From an uncultured bacterium (GTDB lineage Bacteria > Bacteroidota > Rhodothermia > Rhodothermales > Rubricoccaceae), in the NCBI GenBank assembly GCA_947493945.1, contig CANLSR010000004.1, forward strand, positions 1 through 64,000: DNA of 64,000 nucleotides, written 5' to 3'. Made by a program: the position numbers and the translations under genes. Each line of letters starts with the position of its first letter. Position 1 is the first letter of the stretch. Positions 18,246 to 27,621 of this stretch are shown here, piece after piece. Under the pieces are notes generated by a model. The model had not been told where the DNA came from and made no database searches. It worked only from the letters and a program-made list of their open reading frames with translations.

Positions 18246-19136
18246 ATGTCCGACTCCCCCCGACCCGGCCGCTTGGACGGCAAGGTCGCCCTCATCACCG
18301 GCGCCGCCGGGGGCATCGGCGAGGCCATCGCCCACAAATTTGCCTACGAGGGCGCCGGCGGCCTGGTGCTGGCGGGCCTGCCCGGCGACCCGCTCGGCCA
18401 GGTCGCGGCCGACGTCCTCGAGCAGTACGAGACCCGGGTGGAGACCTACGCCGGCGACCTGGGGGAGCAGGGGAGCGCCGAGGCCTGCGTCCGGACGGCG
18501 CTCGACGCCTTCGGCCGGCTCGACGTGCTCGTTAACAACGCGGGCGCGCCGCCCAAGCTGGCGCCCATCGACGAGTACCCTGCCGAGGACTTCGACAAGC
18601 TGATGCACAGCAACGTCAAAACGGCGTTCTTCATGACGCGCGCGGCCATCCCGCACCTGCGTGAGACGGGCGGCAACGTGGTCTCGGCCGGGTCGGAGGC
18701 CGGCTGGAACGGCTCGCCCCAGTTCGTGCCGTACGGCCCGACCAAGGCCTGGATGCACGCCTTCATGAAGGGCGTGGCCGGCGAGCAGGGGCCCCACGGC
18801 GTCCGCGCCAACTGCGTCTGCCCCGGCCCCGTCGACACGTCGTGGGCGCACCCGGAGACCGGCCCGGTGGGCGCCGACGCCCAGGGGGTCGCGGTCCGGT
18901 CGACCTCCTTCGGGCGCCGGGCGACCGCGGAGGAGATCGCCAACGTCTACGCCTTCCTGGCCAGCGACGAGGCCAGCTACGTCACCGGCGCGCTCTGGCT
19001 CGTCGACGGCGCCACGACCACGGTCCACGGGATGCCGGGCGCGGACGCCGACAAGGCGGCCCAGGCCCAGCCCCGGGGGATCCTCAACCTGCGCTTCCAG
19101 CGCGCCTCCGACCCGCCGGACGCGCCCGGCGGCTGA
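18246..19136 (+). CDS. Short-chain dehydrogenase/reductase
   Basis: This is a 296-residue NAD(P)-dependent oxidoreductase of the classical SDR family. The cofactor motif TGAAGGIGEAIA, the NNAG motif (LDVLVNNAGAPPKLAP) and the catalytic YGPTKAW are present, with Ser in NVVSAGSEAGWNGS. It resembles glucose 1-dehydrogenase or 3-oxoacyl reductase relatives. The substrate cannot be assigned. A 30-residue C-terminal tail beyond the usual end (GADADKAAQAQPRG) is unusual. Confidence 0.88.
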   Translation: MSDSPRPGRLDGKVALITGAAGGIGEAIAHKFAYEGAGGLVLAGLPGDPLGQVAADVLEQYETRVETYAGDLGEQGSAEACVRTALDAFGRLDVLVNNAGAPPKLAPIDEYPAEDFDKLMHSNVKTAFFMTRAAIPHLRETGGNVVSAGSEAGWNGSPQFVPYGPTKAWMHAFMKGVAGEQGPHGVRANCVCPGPVDTSWAHPETGPVGADAQGVAVRSTSFGRRATAEEIANVYAFLASDEASYVTGALWLVDGATTTVHGMPGADADKAAQAQPRGILNLRFQRASDPPDAPGG

Positions 19137-19172
19137 CGCCGGACGGCCGCCGCCGACGAGCGGCTGGCGGGG

Positions 19173-20750
19173 CTACTCGACGCCGCCGAGCGGCCACGGG
19201 ACCTCGGGCGAGCGGAAAAACGAGACGCCCAGCGCCGTCCACCGCGGTCCGTGCTGGGCCAGCCGGAGCCGGTACTCGTCCCACGACCGGCCCGCCCGGG
19301 GCGACCACCCGACCTCGGCGACGCCCGCCAGCCGGGGGAACGCCATGAACTCGACGTCGCGGACCGTGCCCACCGTCTCGGTCCACAGCGGCGCCTCGAC
19401 GCCCCGGATGGCCGTCTCGGGCACGCCCTCGACCATCCCCACGGGCTCCCAGTCGTAGGCGTCGCGGACGCCGTTGAGCCCGGCCCAGGTCAGGCCCAGC
19501 ACCATCGACGAGTCGGCTTTCATGTCGAGGTAGATCCGGTCCGACGGGGACAACACCACCCGGGCGCCCGCGTCGACGGCGCGCCGGACGGCCTGGCCCG
19601 TCGACGCCAGCTGGGGCCGCCAGACCTGGACGGTGGCGCCGGGCGCCAGGTCCACCTCGGCCACCTCGTCCCAGCCCACGAACCGCTTGCCGTGGCGCCG
19701 GACGATGGCCTGGGCGCGCGCCACGAACCGGGCGTAGTCCGTCGGGGGCAGCTCGCGGACTTCGTCGCCGCCCAGGTGGACCTCGTCGCCCGGCGTCCGC
19801 GCCGCCAGCTCGCGCACCACGTCGTCGACGAAGGCGTAGGTGGCCTCGCGGTCGACGCAGACCGAGCTGAAGCCGACCCGGATGCCGGTGTAGGGCTCGG
19901 GCGCCACGCCGTCGCAGTTGAGCTCGGGGACCGACGCCAGCGCGGCGTTGGTGTGGCCCGGCAGGTCGACCTCGGGCACGACGGTCACGAACCGCTCGGC
20001 GGCGTAGCGGACGATCCGGTCGTAGTCGCTGGTCGTGTAGAAGCCGCCGGGGCCGCCGCCGACCTCGGTCCGGCCGCCGACCTCGGTCAACGCCGGGCGG
20101 CCGGGGATCTCGATGCGCCAGCCCTGGTCGTCGGACAGGTGGAGGTGGAGCCGGTTGAGCTTGTAGAGCGCCATCAGGTCCACGACGCGCTCGACGTCCT
20201 CGACGCCGAAAAAGTGGCGGGCCACGTCGAGCATCATCCCGCGCCAGGCGAACCGGGGACGGTCGGTGACCTCGACGGCCGGGACCGCCAGCGGCCGGTG
20301 CCGGGCCGCGGTGTACTCGACGCGCGGCGGCATCAGCTGGCGGAGCGTCTGGACGCCGTAGAACAGGCCGGCCGGCGCGGCGGCGGTCAGCGTGACGCCC
20401 TGGGCGGAGACGCTTAGCTGGTAGCCCTCGGCGCCCAGGTCGTCGCGCGTTGACTGGGTGAGGAGCCGAACGCTGGGCGTCGTCGTCTCCGCCTCGACGA
20501 CGGGGGGCGCGCCCTCGTCGCTGGTCCGCAGGACCTCGACCAGCAGGCCCGCCACGCGCCGCGCCTCCGCGTCGCCGGGCTCGACCACGAGCGGGGTCCG
20601 GCTCGTGAACACGAACGGCGGCCCACCCACCACCTCGAGCTGGAGCGGCATCGGGATCAGCGCGGGCGCGCTCGGCGCCGGTTGCGACCGAGCGCTCGAC
20701 GCGGCGAGCAGGGCCGCCAGCAGGGCGATAAGGCGAGACGGGCCGGGCAT
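19173..20750 (-). CDS. Secreted beta-N-acetylhexosaminidase, GH20
   Basis: This is a 525-residue glycoside hydrolase removing terminal N-acetylhexosamine from chitin- or peptidoglycan-derived sugars. It has a signal peptide (MPGPSRLIALLAALLAAS), a GH20b domain (about 30-150) and a catalytic barrel. The barrel starts at PRFAWRGMMLDVARHF and contains LNRLHLHLSDDQGWRIEI. The Asp-Glu catalytic pair sits in DEVHLGGDEV, and WDE and WTE motifs follow. The ATG at 20750 is chosen because the longer frame lacks a signal peptide. Confidence 0.92.
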   Translation of the reverse strand: MPGPSRLIALLAALLAASSARSQPAPSAPALIPMPLQLEVVGGPPFVFTSRTPLVVEPGDAEARRVAGLLVEVLRTSDEGAPPVVEAETTTPSVRLLTQSTRDDLGAEGYQLSVSAQGVTLTAAAPAGLFYGVQTLRQLMPPRVEYTAARHRPLAVPAVEVTDRPRFAWRGMMLDVARHFFGVEDVERVVDLMALYKLNRLHLHLSDDQGWRIEIPGRPALTEVGGRTEVGGGPGGFYTTSDYDRIVRYAAERFVTVVPEVDLPGHTNAALASVPELNCDGVAPEPYTGIRVGFSSVCVDREATYAFVDDVVRELAARTPGDEVHLGGDEVRELPPTDYARFVARAQAIVRRHGKRFVGWDEVAEVDLAPGATVQVWRPQLASTGQAVRRAVDAGARVVLSPSDRIYLDMKADSSMVLGLTWAGLNGVRDAYDWEPVGMVEGVPETAIRGVEAPLWTETVGTVRDVEFMAFPRLAGVAEVGWSPRAGRSWDEYRLRLAQHGPRWTALGVSFFRSPEVPWPLGGVE

Positions 20751-20979
20751 GACGCGTGCGAGGGGGACCCGGAGGATAGCCCGGCATCGTCCGGCCGCTT
20801 TCTGCCGGAGCGCCAAGCCCGCCCGACTGGCGGCGCCAGTGGTCACGCGTTCGCGCGGAGTGCCCGGTCTTCCGCCGAGCGCCGTCGCTAGTGGGAGGGG
20901 CGGCCGCGCGAGGCGGGCCGCAGTTGCCGCGTGGTCGCCCAGAGGGCGCCGTAGAACCAGGGAGCAGGCCGGAGTCCGG

Positions 20980-21273
20980 CTACCGAAACACGACCCCGTC
21001 GACGACCTCGGCCTTGAGGTGCTCGTTCATCCGCGCCCGCCACTCGGCGCGCTGGAACTGGAGCTGGTGGCGCCACGCCGACGACCGGATCTTGACGTGG
21101 AGCTCGCCGTGGCGCATCCAGACCTGCTCGGTGACGCCGGCGATGGCCGGCCCCACCACCTCGGGCCAGGCCTCGACGGCGCGCGCGGCGTCCAGCCGCT
21201 CGCGGTAGCCGTAGCGGTCCACCAGCTCAGAGAGGACGGAGGCGAGGGACTGGGGTTGGCTCGGAGGGGGCAC
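20980..21273 (-). CDS. DciA/DUF721 family protein
   Basis: This is a 97-residue DUF721 domain protein. The family includes DciA, which loads replicative helicase DnaB in bacteria that lack DnaC/DnaI. The pattern AVEAWPEVVGPAIAGVTEQV then LHVKIRSSAWRHQLQFQR is characteristic. The start is GTG at 21273. It is divergent from the sugar-dehydrogenase-like lipoprotein gene, with a promoter-like TAGCTTGC 23 bp upstream. Confidence 0.8.
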   Translation of the reverse strand: MPPPSQPQSLASVLSELVDRYGYRERLDAARAVEAWPEVVGPAIAGVTEQVWMRHGELHVKIRSSAWRHQLQFQRAEWRARMNEHLKAEVVDGVVFR

Positions 21274-21295
21274 AGATCGCGGGCGTGGGGCGTTG

Positions 21296-21303
21296 GCAAG
21301 CTA
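21296..21303 (-). promoter_or_regulatory. Putative -7 element of the DciA gene
   Basis: TAGCTTGC on the minus strand lies 23 bp before the GTG start. It is identical to the element upstream of acpP. No TTG is found at the expected distance, so the call rests on the recurrent box alone. Confidence 0.3.
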
Positions 21304-21320
21304 GACCCCCGATCCCCCCC

Positions 21321-22661
21321 ATGTCCACGACCCCGTTTGCAGGGCCTCTGCTCTCGCTCCTGCTCGTCGCCGCCTGCTCGGCGCCCCAGCCCCCCGCGAC
21401 CGCCCCGCCGGCCGGCGCCGCCAGCGCGGCGGACTCGCTCGGGCTGGCGGGCGCCGTCCGCACCGAGACGCTCGTGCCCGAGCCCGTCACCTACCGCGTG
21501 GGCGACCTGCCCGAGCCCTTTGCGACCGAGTCGGCGCGGAAGGGGCCGGACGTGATCGACGTGCCCGCCGACCCGGTGCTCCGGGTGCCGGCCGGCTTCG
21601 CCGTCCAGGTCTGGGCCGACGGCCTGGAGAGCCCGCGCTGGCTGGCGCTGGCGCCCGACGGCGCCGTGCTGCTGGCCGAGAGCCGCGAGGACCGCATCAA
21701 GCGGATGCGAGACACCGACGGCGACGGCGTGGCCGACCAGACGGAGACCCTCGGGACCGACCACAACGGCCTCGACCTGCCGATGGGGATGACGTTCGCC
21801 CAGGGCGACCTGTTCGTGGGCAACACCGCCGACGTGCGGCGCTTCGCCTACGGGCCGGGCGCGCCGCTCCAGGGCCGGGGCGAGGTCGTGACCGAGCTGC
21901 CCGGCGGCGGCTACAACCAGCACTGGACGCGCAACGTGGTCGCCAGCCCCGACGGCGACAGCCTGTACGTGACCGTCGGCTCCAAGTCGAACGTGGACCC
22001 GGAGCCGCTCCCGCGAGCCTCGGTGTTCCGGATCGCGCCCGACGGCTCGGGTCGGGAGACGGTGTCCTTCGGGCTCCGCAACCCGGTCGGGCTCGCGTTC
22101 CACCCCACGACGGCGGCGCCCTACGTCACCGTCAACGAGCGCGACCGGCTGGGCGACGGGCTGGTGCCGGACTACCTCACCCAGATCGGCGGCGGGCGCT
22201 TCTACGGCTGGCCCTACGCCTACCTCGCGCCCCAGAACCTCGACCCGCGCCGGACGGAGAACGGCCGGAGCGAGCGCCCCGAGCTGGCGGCGAGCACCGC
22301 CACGCCCGACGTGCTGTTCGAGGCCCACTCGGCCGCGCTCGGGCTCCAGTTCTACCCGACGGGCGCCTCCGCGCCCGGGGCCGCCGCCTCGTTCCCGGCG
22401 CGCTACCGCGGCGGCGCGTTCGTCGCCTTCCGCGGGTCGTGGAATAAGAGCCGGGGGACGGGCTACAAAGTCGTCTTCGTCCCCTTCGAGGACGGCCGCC
22501 CGACGGGCGCCTACGAGGACTTCCTAACGGGCTTCCTCGTCGACCCGTCCGGCCCGACCACCTGGGGTCGCCCCGTCGGTCTGCTGGTCCTGCCGGACGG
22601 GTCGCTCCTGGTGACAGAAGAGTCCAACGGCCGGATCTATCGGATCAGCTACACCGGCTAG
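21321..22661 (+). CDS. Lipoprotein with sorbosone-dehydrogenase-like beta-propeller
   Basis: This is a 446-residue protein with a lipoprotein signal (LLSLLLVAACS, Cys anchor) and a six-bladed propeller typical of PQQ-type glucose/sorbosone dehydrogenases. Motifs are GFAVQVWADGLESPRWLALAP, NQHWTRNVVASPDG, FGLRNPVGLAFHP and the C-terminal PTTWGRPVGLLVLPDGSLLV. It is predicted to be anchored outside the cytoplasm. The substrate is unknown. The start at 21321 gives the signal peptide; an upstream ATG adds twelve residues. Confidence 0.85.
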   Translation: MSTTPFAGPLLSLLLVAACSAPQPPATAPPAGAASAADSLGLAGAVRTETLVPEPVTYRVGDLPEPFATESARKGPDVIDVPADPVLRVPAGFAVQVWADGLESPRWLALAPDGAVLLAESREDRIKRMRDTDGDGVADQTETLGTDHNGLDLPMGMTFAQGDLFVGNTADVRRFAYGPGAPLQGRGEVVTELPGGGYNQHWTRNVVASPDGDSLYVTVGSKSNVDPEPLPRASVFRIAPDGSGRETVSFGLRNPVGLAFHPTTAAPYVTVNERDRLGDGLVPDYLTQIGGGRFYGWPYAYLAPQNLDPRRTENGRSERPELAASTATPDVLFEAHSAALGLQFYPTGASAPGAAASFPARYRGGAFVAFRGSWNKSRGTGYKVVFVPFEDGRPTGAYEDFLTGFLVDPSGPTTWGRPVGLLVLPDGSLLVTEESNGRIYRISYTG

Positions 22662-22687
22662 GCCCAACCGGCGGGCCCGGCCGCCGC

Positions 22688-24553
22688 TCAGCTCCGGGTG
22701 GCAAGGTGCCACAGGAAGCCGATCTCGTCGCTCGACGTGAGCGCCAACGCGGCGAGCCCGCCGAGGACGAGCACGAACGGGAGCCCGAACCCGAACAAGA
22801 CGGCGCGGGCCGGCGACACGTAGGTCACCGCCTGCAGGTCCCACATCATCCGGTAGCCGGCCACGACCTCGATCAGCAGCCCAAGCGCCAGGGCCACGGG
22901 CGCCAAGAGCGTCGCCAGTTCGGCGTCGATGCTGCCCAGCACCAGCGAGGCCACCATGAGCGGGATCCAGGCCCAGCGGCTCCAGACGGTCAGCGACAGC
23001 GCCTGGGCCGGGCGGAGCCGCCGGCGCCCGTTGACGACCTTGAGCCAGACCAGCGTCAGGAGCAGCCACGAGGCGTAGGCCAGCGCGACCACGGCCACCA
23101 GCACCAGCGGGCGGCCCAGGAGCCCCGTCAGCTGGGCCTGGCTCGCGACCGTCCACGACGCCGTCGCGGCCACGAGCGCGTCGGTCCGCGCCAGCGCGCG
23201 GAGGGCGGCGGCGCCCACGACGCCGGCCGAGAGCGACAGGAGCACCGCCAGCCCGACCGTCTCGAGCGCGGACAGGTCGAACCCGCGCTGGACGGCCTCG
23301 CGGTAGAGGTCCCGGCGCGCGAAGTAGCGGGGGGCGAGCCCGCTCAGGCGCGGCGCGCCGGCGTAGAGCGCGCCCAGCCCCAGCACCAGCGTCCACCCGA
23401 GCAGGAGCAGCGGCGACGCCCGGCGCTGCTGGCGGACCCCGCTGCCGGCGTCGAAGGCGAACACGCGCTGGCGGCCAGTCCAGAAGCCCCGGGCGACCTC
23501 GAAGGCCGGGCGCGGCCGGTCGTCCGGGCCGAGGAGCCCGAAGCGGGTGCCCGAGACCTCGGCGCGCTGGTCGCGCTCGACCACGTCGGCGGTGGCGTCG
23601 CGCCAGCGGTAGACGAACGCGGCCACGGGCGGGTCGGCGGCCGTCAGGAGGTCGCTGAAGGCGGTTTCGAGCGCGCGGCCCTGGGCGGCCTCGGTCCCCA
23701 TCGTCCGCCACCCGCCGCTCTGCCCCGGCCGGACGCCCACGCCCACCGAGGCGAGCCCGACCGGCGTGTCGCGGGACTGGCGCCAGCGCCGGAGCAGCGC
23801 CAGCGGGTCGGCGTCGCGGGCGTCGAGCAGCACGACGTCGACGGCCTGGGCGGCGCGGTCGGTCTCGGGGAAGCGGCTCACGAAGTAGGTCCGGGTGCCG
23901 GGGGCGCCGCGCTCGCGCGCGAGCGCGGCGAGCGCCTCGAAGTAGGACCGCGAGGCCGGGTCGCTTGTGTCGCTGGCCCGGGCCAGCCCGAAGTGGCGGG
24001 CGGCGGGGTACGGCCGCGCCCGGTCGAGCGCCTGGGCCAGCGTCTGGGCCACGGCGTCCGTCTGGCGCGTCAGGAACGCTGCAGGCAGGCCCTCGACGGG
24101 CAGGTCCTGCCACAGAGCCAACCCCAACATCCCGGCCGCGCGCAGCACCAGCGTGTCGGCCACCAGCCCCGTCCGCACGGCGCGGACGCCGGCGCGGCGC
24201 ATCGCCACCAGGTCGGCCAGGGCGGCCTCGGTTCCGGGCGGCGCGTCCCACACCACGCCGGCCAGCTCGGGCGCCAGCGGCGGGAACGGCCCGGCCGGCG
24301 CGAGCCCGGCCGAGTCGGCGAGGGCGGCCTGGACGGCGGCGAGCGGCCCGCGGACGGGCGCCGCCAGCGAGTCGGCGGCCGTGGAGTCGGCCACCGGGCC
24401 GCTGGCGGAAGGGCCGGGCGCGGCCTGGCGGGCGGGCGCCTGCGCCTGGAGCGGGAGGGCCCAGACGGCCAACAGCAGGGTCAGGACGACCGCCGCACAC
24501 GCCAGGACTGAAGATCGTGGGCGCGGCAACGCCAGAGCAGACGGTCGGGGCAC
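22688..24553 (-). CDS. Membrane protein with GH2-like extracytoplasmic domain and Yip1-like membrane domain
   Basis: This is a 621-residue protein starting with GTG. A signal or anchor helix (about 15-38) is followed by a soluble region. Its MRRAGVRAVRTG...MLGLALWQDLPVEG resembles the TIM-barrel start of glycoside hydrolase family 2. No catalytic Glu pair could be assigned, so activity is doubtful. The C-terminal 240 residues hold about six membrane helices with a Yip1-like look (YFARRDLYREAVQRG, then repeated hydrophobic segments). The combination is not one I recognise as a named family. Confidence 0.6.
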   Translation of the reverse strand: MPRPSALALPRPRSSVLACAAVVLTLLLAVWALPLQAQAPARQAAPGPSASGPVADSTAADSLAAPVRGPLAAVQAALADSAGLAPAGPFPPLAPELAGVVWDAPPGTEAALADLVAMRRAGVRAVRTGLVADTLVLRAAGMLGLALWQDLPVEGLPAAFLTRQTDAVAQTLAQALDRARPYPAARHFGLARASDTSDPASRSYFEALAALARERGAPGTRTYFVSRFPETDRAAQAVDVVLLDARDADPLALLRRWRQSRDTPVGLASVGVGVRPGQSGGWRTMGTEAAQGRALETAFSDLLTAADPPVAAFVYRWRDATADVVERDQRAEVSGTRFGLLGPDDRPRPAFEVARGFWTGRQRVFAFDAGSGVRQQRRASPLLLLGWTLVLGLGALYAGAPRLSGLAPRYFARRDLYREAVQRGFDLSALETVGLAVLLSLSAGVVGAAALRALARTDALVAATASWTVASQAQLTGLLGRPLVLVAVVALAYASWLLLTLVWLKVVNGRRRLRPAQALSLTVWSRWAWIPLMVASLVLGSIDAELATLLAPVALALGLLIEVVAGYRMMWDLQAVTYVSPARAVLFGFGLPFVLVLGGLAALALTSSDEIGFLWHLATRS

Positions 24554-24858
24554 AGACGGTCGGGACGCGGGGTGGGGAAGCAGAGAGTACGCCTATCGAG
24601 GCCGCCCGTTCGCCGGCGCGCCACGGCCCCGAGGATCGCTCCTCCTACCGACTGCCGTCTGTGCGCCCCCGGGATCCACTCTGCCGTACGGGCGCTCTGC
24701 CGGCTGGCGGTCCTCCGACACGCTCAGGGGCCGTTTGGGCTCGACTCAAGTCGGGATGACGCACTCGTCCGAGGAGGGGACACGGCGCTGGAACCGACGA
24801 CGGACCCCGCACGCCGCTGGCGGAAGCCGCCGGCGACCCGAGCCGCCCGTGGGGCGAG
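24554..24858. other. Gene-free stretch
   Basis: No supported gene was seen. Across its left edge two tandem copies of CAGACGGTCGGGRC occur (about 24538-24565). The rest is GC-rich with short, unconvincing frames. Confidence 0.4.
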
Positions 24859-25221
24859 CTACTCGGCGCCCTCCCAGGTCAGGATGTCCTCCTCGTTCTT
24901 GGCCTCCGACTGGGGCGGCGTCGACCACTCGGCGCACTCTGGCAGCTCCGGCTTCTTCTCAGTGAGGTTGTAGCCCAGCGCCTGCCACTGGCCGGCGAGG
25001 TACTCGTTCCACTGGGCGTAGTGCGCCCACTCCTCGGGCAGCTCGTCGTCGGCGTAGATGGCCTCGACGGGGCAGGCCGGCACGCACGCGTTGCAGTCGA
25101 TGCACTCGTCCGGGTGGATGGCCAGGAAGTTCGGCCCCTCGTAGAAGCAGTCGACGGGGCACACCTCGACGCAGTCGGTGTGCTTGCAGTTGATGCAGGG
25201 CTGGGCGACGACGTACGGCAT
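24859..25221 (-). CDS. fdxA: Seven-iron ferredoxin
   Basis: This is a 120-residue electron carrier. Cysteines in [17 protein letters not shown] and [12 protein letters not shown] bind a [3Fe-4S] and a [4Fe-4S] cluster. The C-terminal extension ([17 protein letters not shown]) is typical of FdxA. The last 15 residues are more acidic than usual. A TAGCTTAG box lies 27 bp upstream of the ATG. Confidence 0.93.
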   Translation of the reverse strand: MPYVVAQPCINCKHTDCVEVCPVDCFYEGPNFLAIHPDECIDCNACVPACPVEAIYADDELPEEWAHYAQWNEYLAGQWQALGYNLTEKKPELPECAEWSTPPQSEAKNEEDILTWEGAE

Positions 25222-25248
25222 GGGTTACTGTGTCCGGTCGGGAGGCGG

Positions 25249-25256
25249 CTAAGCTA
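25249..25256 (-). promoter_or_regulatory. Putative -7 element of fdxA
   Basis: TAGCTTAG on the minus strand, 27 bp upstream of the fdxA start, matches the recurrent TAGCTTnn box. No clear TTG was found upstream. Confidence 0.3.
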
Positions 25257-25281
25257 GCGCCCTCACCCCCTCGCCCCGACC

Positions 25282-25974
25282 GTGTTCCAGTACCGCCTCC
25301 CGTTCCTCCTCGTCCTGACGGCCCTGGCCGCCCAAGGCTGCGGCTCGTCGAACCGTCTGGACGAAATCGCGCTCGAGTCCCGCCGCGTGGCGGTGACGGC
25401 CGCCATCCCGCCCGCGCCGCGCGTCCAGGCCGGGAGCCCGCTCGAAGCCGGCGTCGACGTCTACGACCCCGTCGGGACCGCCGTGCGGGTGGGCACCTCG
25501 GCGACGAAGGCGCGCCAGGCCCGGCGTGCCCAGGTGCGCCTGGACAGCGTCGTGGCCCGCGTCGACGTGGCCGACCGCGTGGCCCGCCAGTCGCTCGCGG
25601 GCGCGGCGGCGCTGCTGCGCTTCGCCCCGGCGGTGCGGCCCGAGGAGGCCGACTTCGTGCTCGACGTGCGCGTGGCCGACTACGGGCTGGTGGCCGACTC
25701 GTTCGAGGGCGCCACCTTCTTCGTGCTCACCGGCGAGGTGCACCTGCTCGCCGCACCGACGGGCGAGGTGCTGTGGAGCGCGGACCTGGCCGAGCGCGAG
25801 GTCGTGGACCGGACCGTGTTCGGGCTGCCCGCGGCCGTCGGCAACGTGATCACCGGCCGCGCGCTGGCGGGCCTGACCGTGGGCGAGATGGCGACGGGCC
25901 TGGGCCGGCTCGCCGACCTGACGGCCGAGCGCGTCGTGGCGCTGCTGGAGCGCGACTACCTCCGCTCTCGCTAG
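25282..25974 (+). CDS. Uncharacterised lipoprotein
   Basis: This is a 230-residue protein from a GTG start. The lipobox LTALAAQGC gives a lipid-anchored Cys near residue 20. The mature protein (ADFVLDVRVADYGLVADSFEGATFF and TGEVLWSADLAEREVVDRTV) looks like a compact alpha/beta domain found in lipoproteins that assist envelope transport. No named family was recognised. It is convergent with the outer-membrane barrel gene. Confidence 0.7.
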   Translation: MFQYRLPFLLVLTALAAQGCGSSNRLDEIALESRRVAVTAAIPPAPRVQAGSPLEAGVDVYDPVGTAVRVGTSATKARQARRAQVRLDSVVARVDVADRVARQSLAGAAALLRFAPAVRPEEADFVLDVRVADYGLVADSFEGATFFVLTGEVHLLAAPTGEVLWSADLAEREVVDRTVFGLPAAVGNVITGRALAGLTVGEMATGLGRLADLTAERVVALLERDYLRSR

Positions 25975-26026
25975 CCCCGGGCGCCCGATGGGGCCGGCGT
26001 GCCCGTCCTGGGCCGGCGGGGCGGCG

Positions 26027-27457
26027 TCAGCGCATCCGCGGCCGGTAGCCGGTCAGCCCGTAGACGAGGCGGAGCGAGGCCAGCGTCACGCCCCCCGGCC
26101 CGACCCCGACGATCCCGCCCAAGAGGGGCCGCTCGCGGTCGAGAAAGTGCAGGTTGAGGCCCACCGCCAGCGAGGGCCGCAGCGGGACGCCCGCGTCCGG
26201 CCCCGGCCGGTCGGTGGTGAACTGGAGCCGGGGCGCGAAGTCCTCGAACACGTCGTCGTAGGCCGCGCCCACCATCCCGATCGCGACGCCCTCGATCAGG
26301 AACGCGCCGATGGCCTGGCCGATCACGCCGCGCGCGCCGGCGCCCAGCGAGAGCGCGTCGCGCCCGGCGAACTCGCTCCGCGGGTAGCCCACGAGCAGGT
26401 CCTGGTTGGGCTCGGGGAGGTAGAACCACGGCAGCGGCCGGTCGCCGTCCTGGCGCGTGACCACGGCGTTGGCGCGGACGAACAGCGCCCCGCGCTCGGG
26501 CAGGAACGGGATGCGGAAGAGGGCCGGGCGGAACACGTAGCCCAGCGCCCGGGCCTGCCAGATGCCCAGGCCCGACCCGTCGAGCGCCTGGAACCGGCCC
26601 ACCTCGCCGCCGGCGTAGACCCCGCGCGACGGCATCGCGCGGACGTTGCGCGTGTCGCGCACGACCGAGAACGCCGCCTCGACGCCGTAGCGGTCGGCGC
26701 CCTCGACCGCCGCCAGCCGGTCGAGGTCGCCGGGCCGGACGAGCGCGAGCGCGCCCTCGCGGGCCTCCGTCACGTCCCGCAGCCGGTCGAACCGGAACCG
26801 CACCGTCGGCTGCAGGAGCACGCCGCCTCGGCCCGCCGGCGCCCACGACAGGCGCGCCTCCGACTCGGCGGCAAAGCGGTCCAGGAACAGGTCGCCGCCG
26901 TCCACCGAGCGCGGGCCGTGGCCGACGAACCGCGTCCGCGTCGTGGTCCAGACGGCGGCCCCGAACACGCCCACCAGCGGGGCCGCGCCGGGCGTGTTGG
27001 TGAGGTACTCGACGTGGCCGCCCTGGAGCCGCTGCGTGAGCCGGGCCTCGACCTGGAGGTGGTCCCCGAGCGAGACCACGTCGCTGACGGCCACGCCCCC
27101 GCCTAGGCCGAGGCCCTTGGAGGACGAGTACAGCGCGCTGGGCGAGAACACCGGCCGGACCCGGAGCCGGGCGATGTCCTCGGCGACCTCCTCGGCGACC
27201 TCCTCGGCCACGGCCTCGACGTCGGTCGCCTCGGTGGTGTCCGCCGCGGCCGGCGCGGCCGGCCGGAACGTGGTGTCCGGCTGGGCGAGGAGCGCGAGGA
27301 CGGCGACGAGGACGAGCACGGCGGCGGCGAGTGGGGGAGGGGGGGGGCGCGGCCCTCGAAACCGGGCGCCCGTCGGGTCCAGGCGCGTCCAATCTAGTGA
27401 GGCCCAGCGGGCGGCCGTGGGGCGCGTCCGGCGAGGGCGCGCACATGCTACGCCCAT
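26027..27457 (-). CDS. Outer-membrane beta-barrel protein (Omp85/TamA barrel-like)
   Basis: This encodes up to 476 residues. The C-terminal 370 residues alternate as in barrel strands and include VVRDTRNVRAMPSRGVYAGG, the D-x-R-N...P-x-x-G pattern of Omp85-type barrels, and LGAGARGVIGQ. No POTRA domains are present, so it is more likely a stand-alone surface-antigen-like barrel. A signal-like segment (LAAAVLVLVAVLALLAQ) lies at about residues 43-60, far from the ATG at 27457, so the true start is uncertain. A C9/C5 tract lies directly before that segment in the coding strand. Confidence 0.65.
   Translation of the reverse strand: MGVACARPRRTRPTAARWASLDWTRLDPTGARFRGPRPPPPPLAAAVLVLVAVLALLAQPDTTFRPAAPAAADTTEATDVEAVAEEVAEEVAEDIARLRVRPVFSPSALYSSSKGLGLGGGVAVSDVVSLGDHLQVEARLTQRLQGGHVEYLTNTPGAAPLVGVFGAAVWTTTRTRFVGHGPRSVDGGDLFLDRFAAESEARLSWAPAGRGGVLLQPTVRFRFDRLRDVTEAREGALALVRPGDLDRLAAVEGADRYGVEAAFSVVRDTRNVRAMPSRGVYAGGEVGRFQALDGSGLGIWQARALGYVFRPALFRIPFLPERGALFVRANAVVTRQDGDRPLPWFYLPEPNQDLLVGYPRSEFAGRDALSLGAGARGVIGQAIGAFLIEGVAIGMVGAAYDDVFEDFAPRLQFTTDRPGPDAGVPLRPSLAVGLNLHFLDRERPLLGGIVGVGPGGVTLASLRLVYGLTGYRPRMR
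27333..27347. repeat. G5-A-G9 homopolymer tract near the start of the barrel gene
   Basis: Plus-strand GGGGG A GGGGGGGGG reads as C9 T C5 in the barrel gene, coding for a Pro run just upstream of the signal-like segment. Runs of this length are prone to slipped-strand mispairing. They are also sites of sequencing error. Confidence 0.6.
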
Positions 27458-27621
27458 CCGCTCCGGCTCGGCGCGGAAACCGGGCCGCGGGCCGAGCGCG
27501 CCCGGCCGGCGGCTGCGGCGGGTCGGCGGCCTCGACGGGCGCCGGCAGAGACCGCCAGCCGGCAGAGCGGCGGCACCTCGGACGCTGCCGTGACGTTCCG
27601 GCCCCTCGCCGACCTCCGCTT

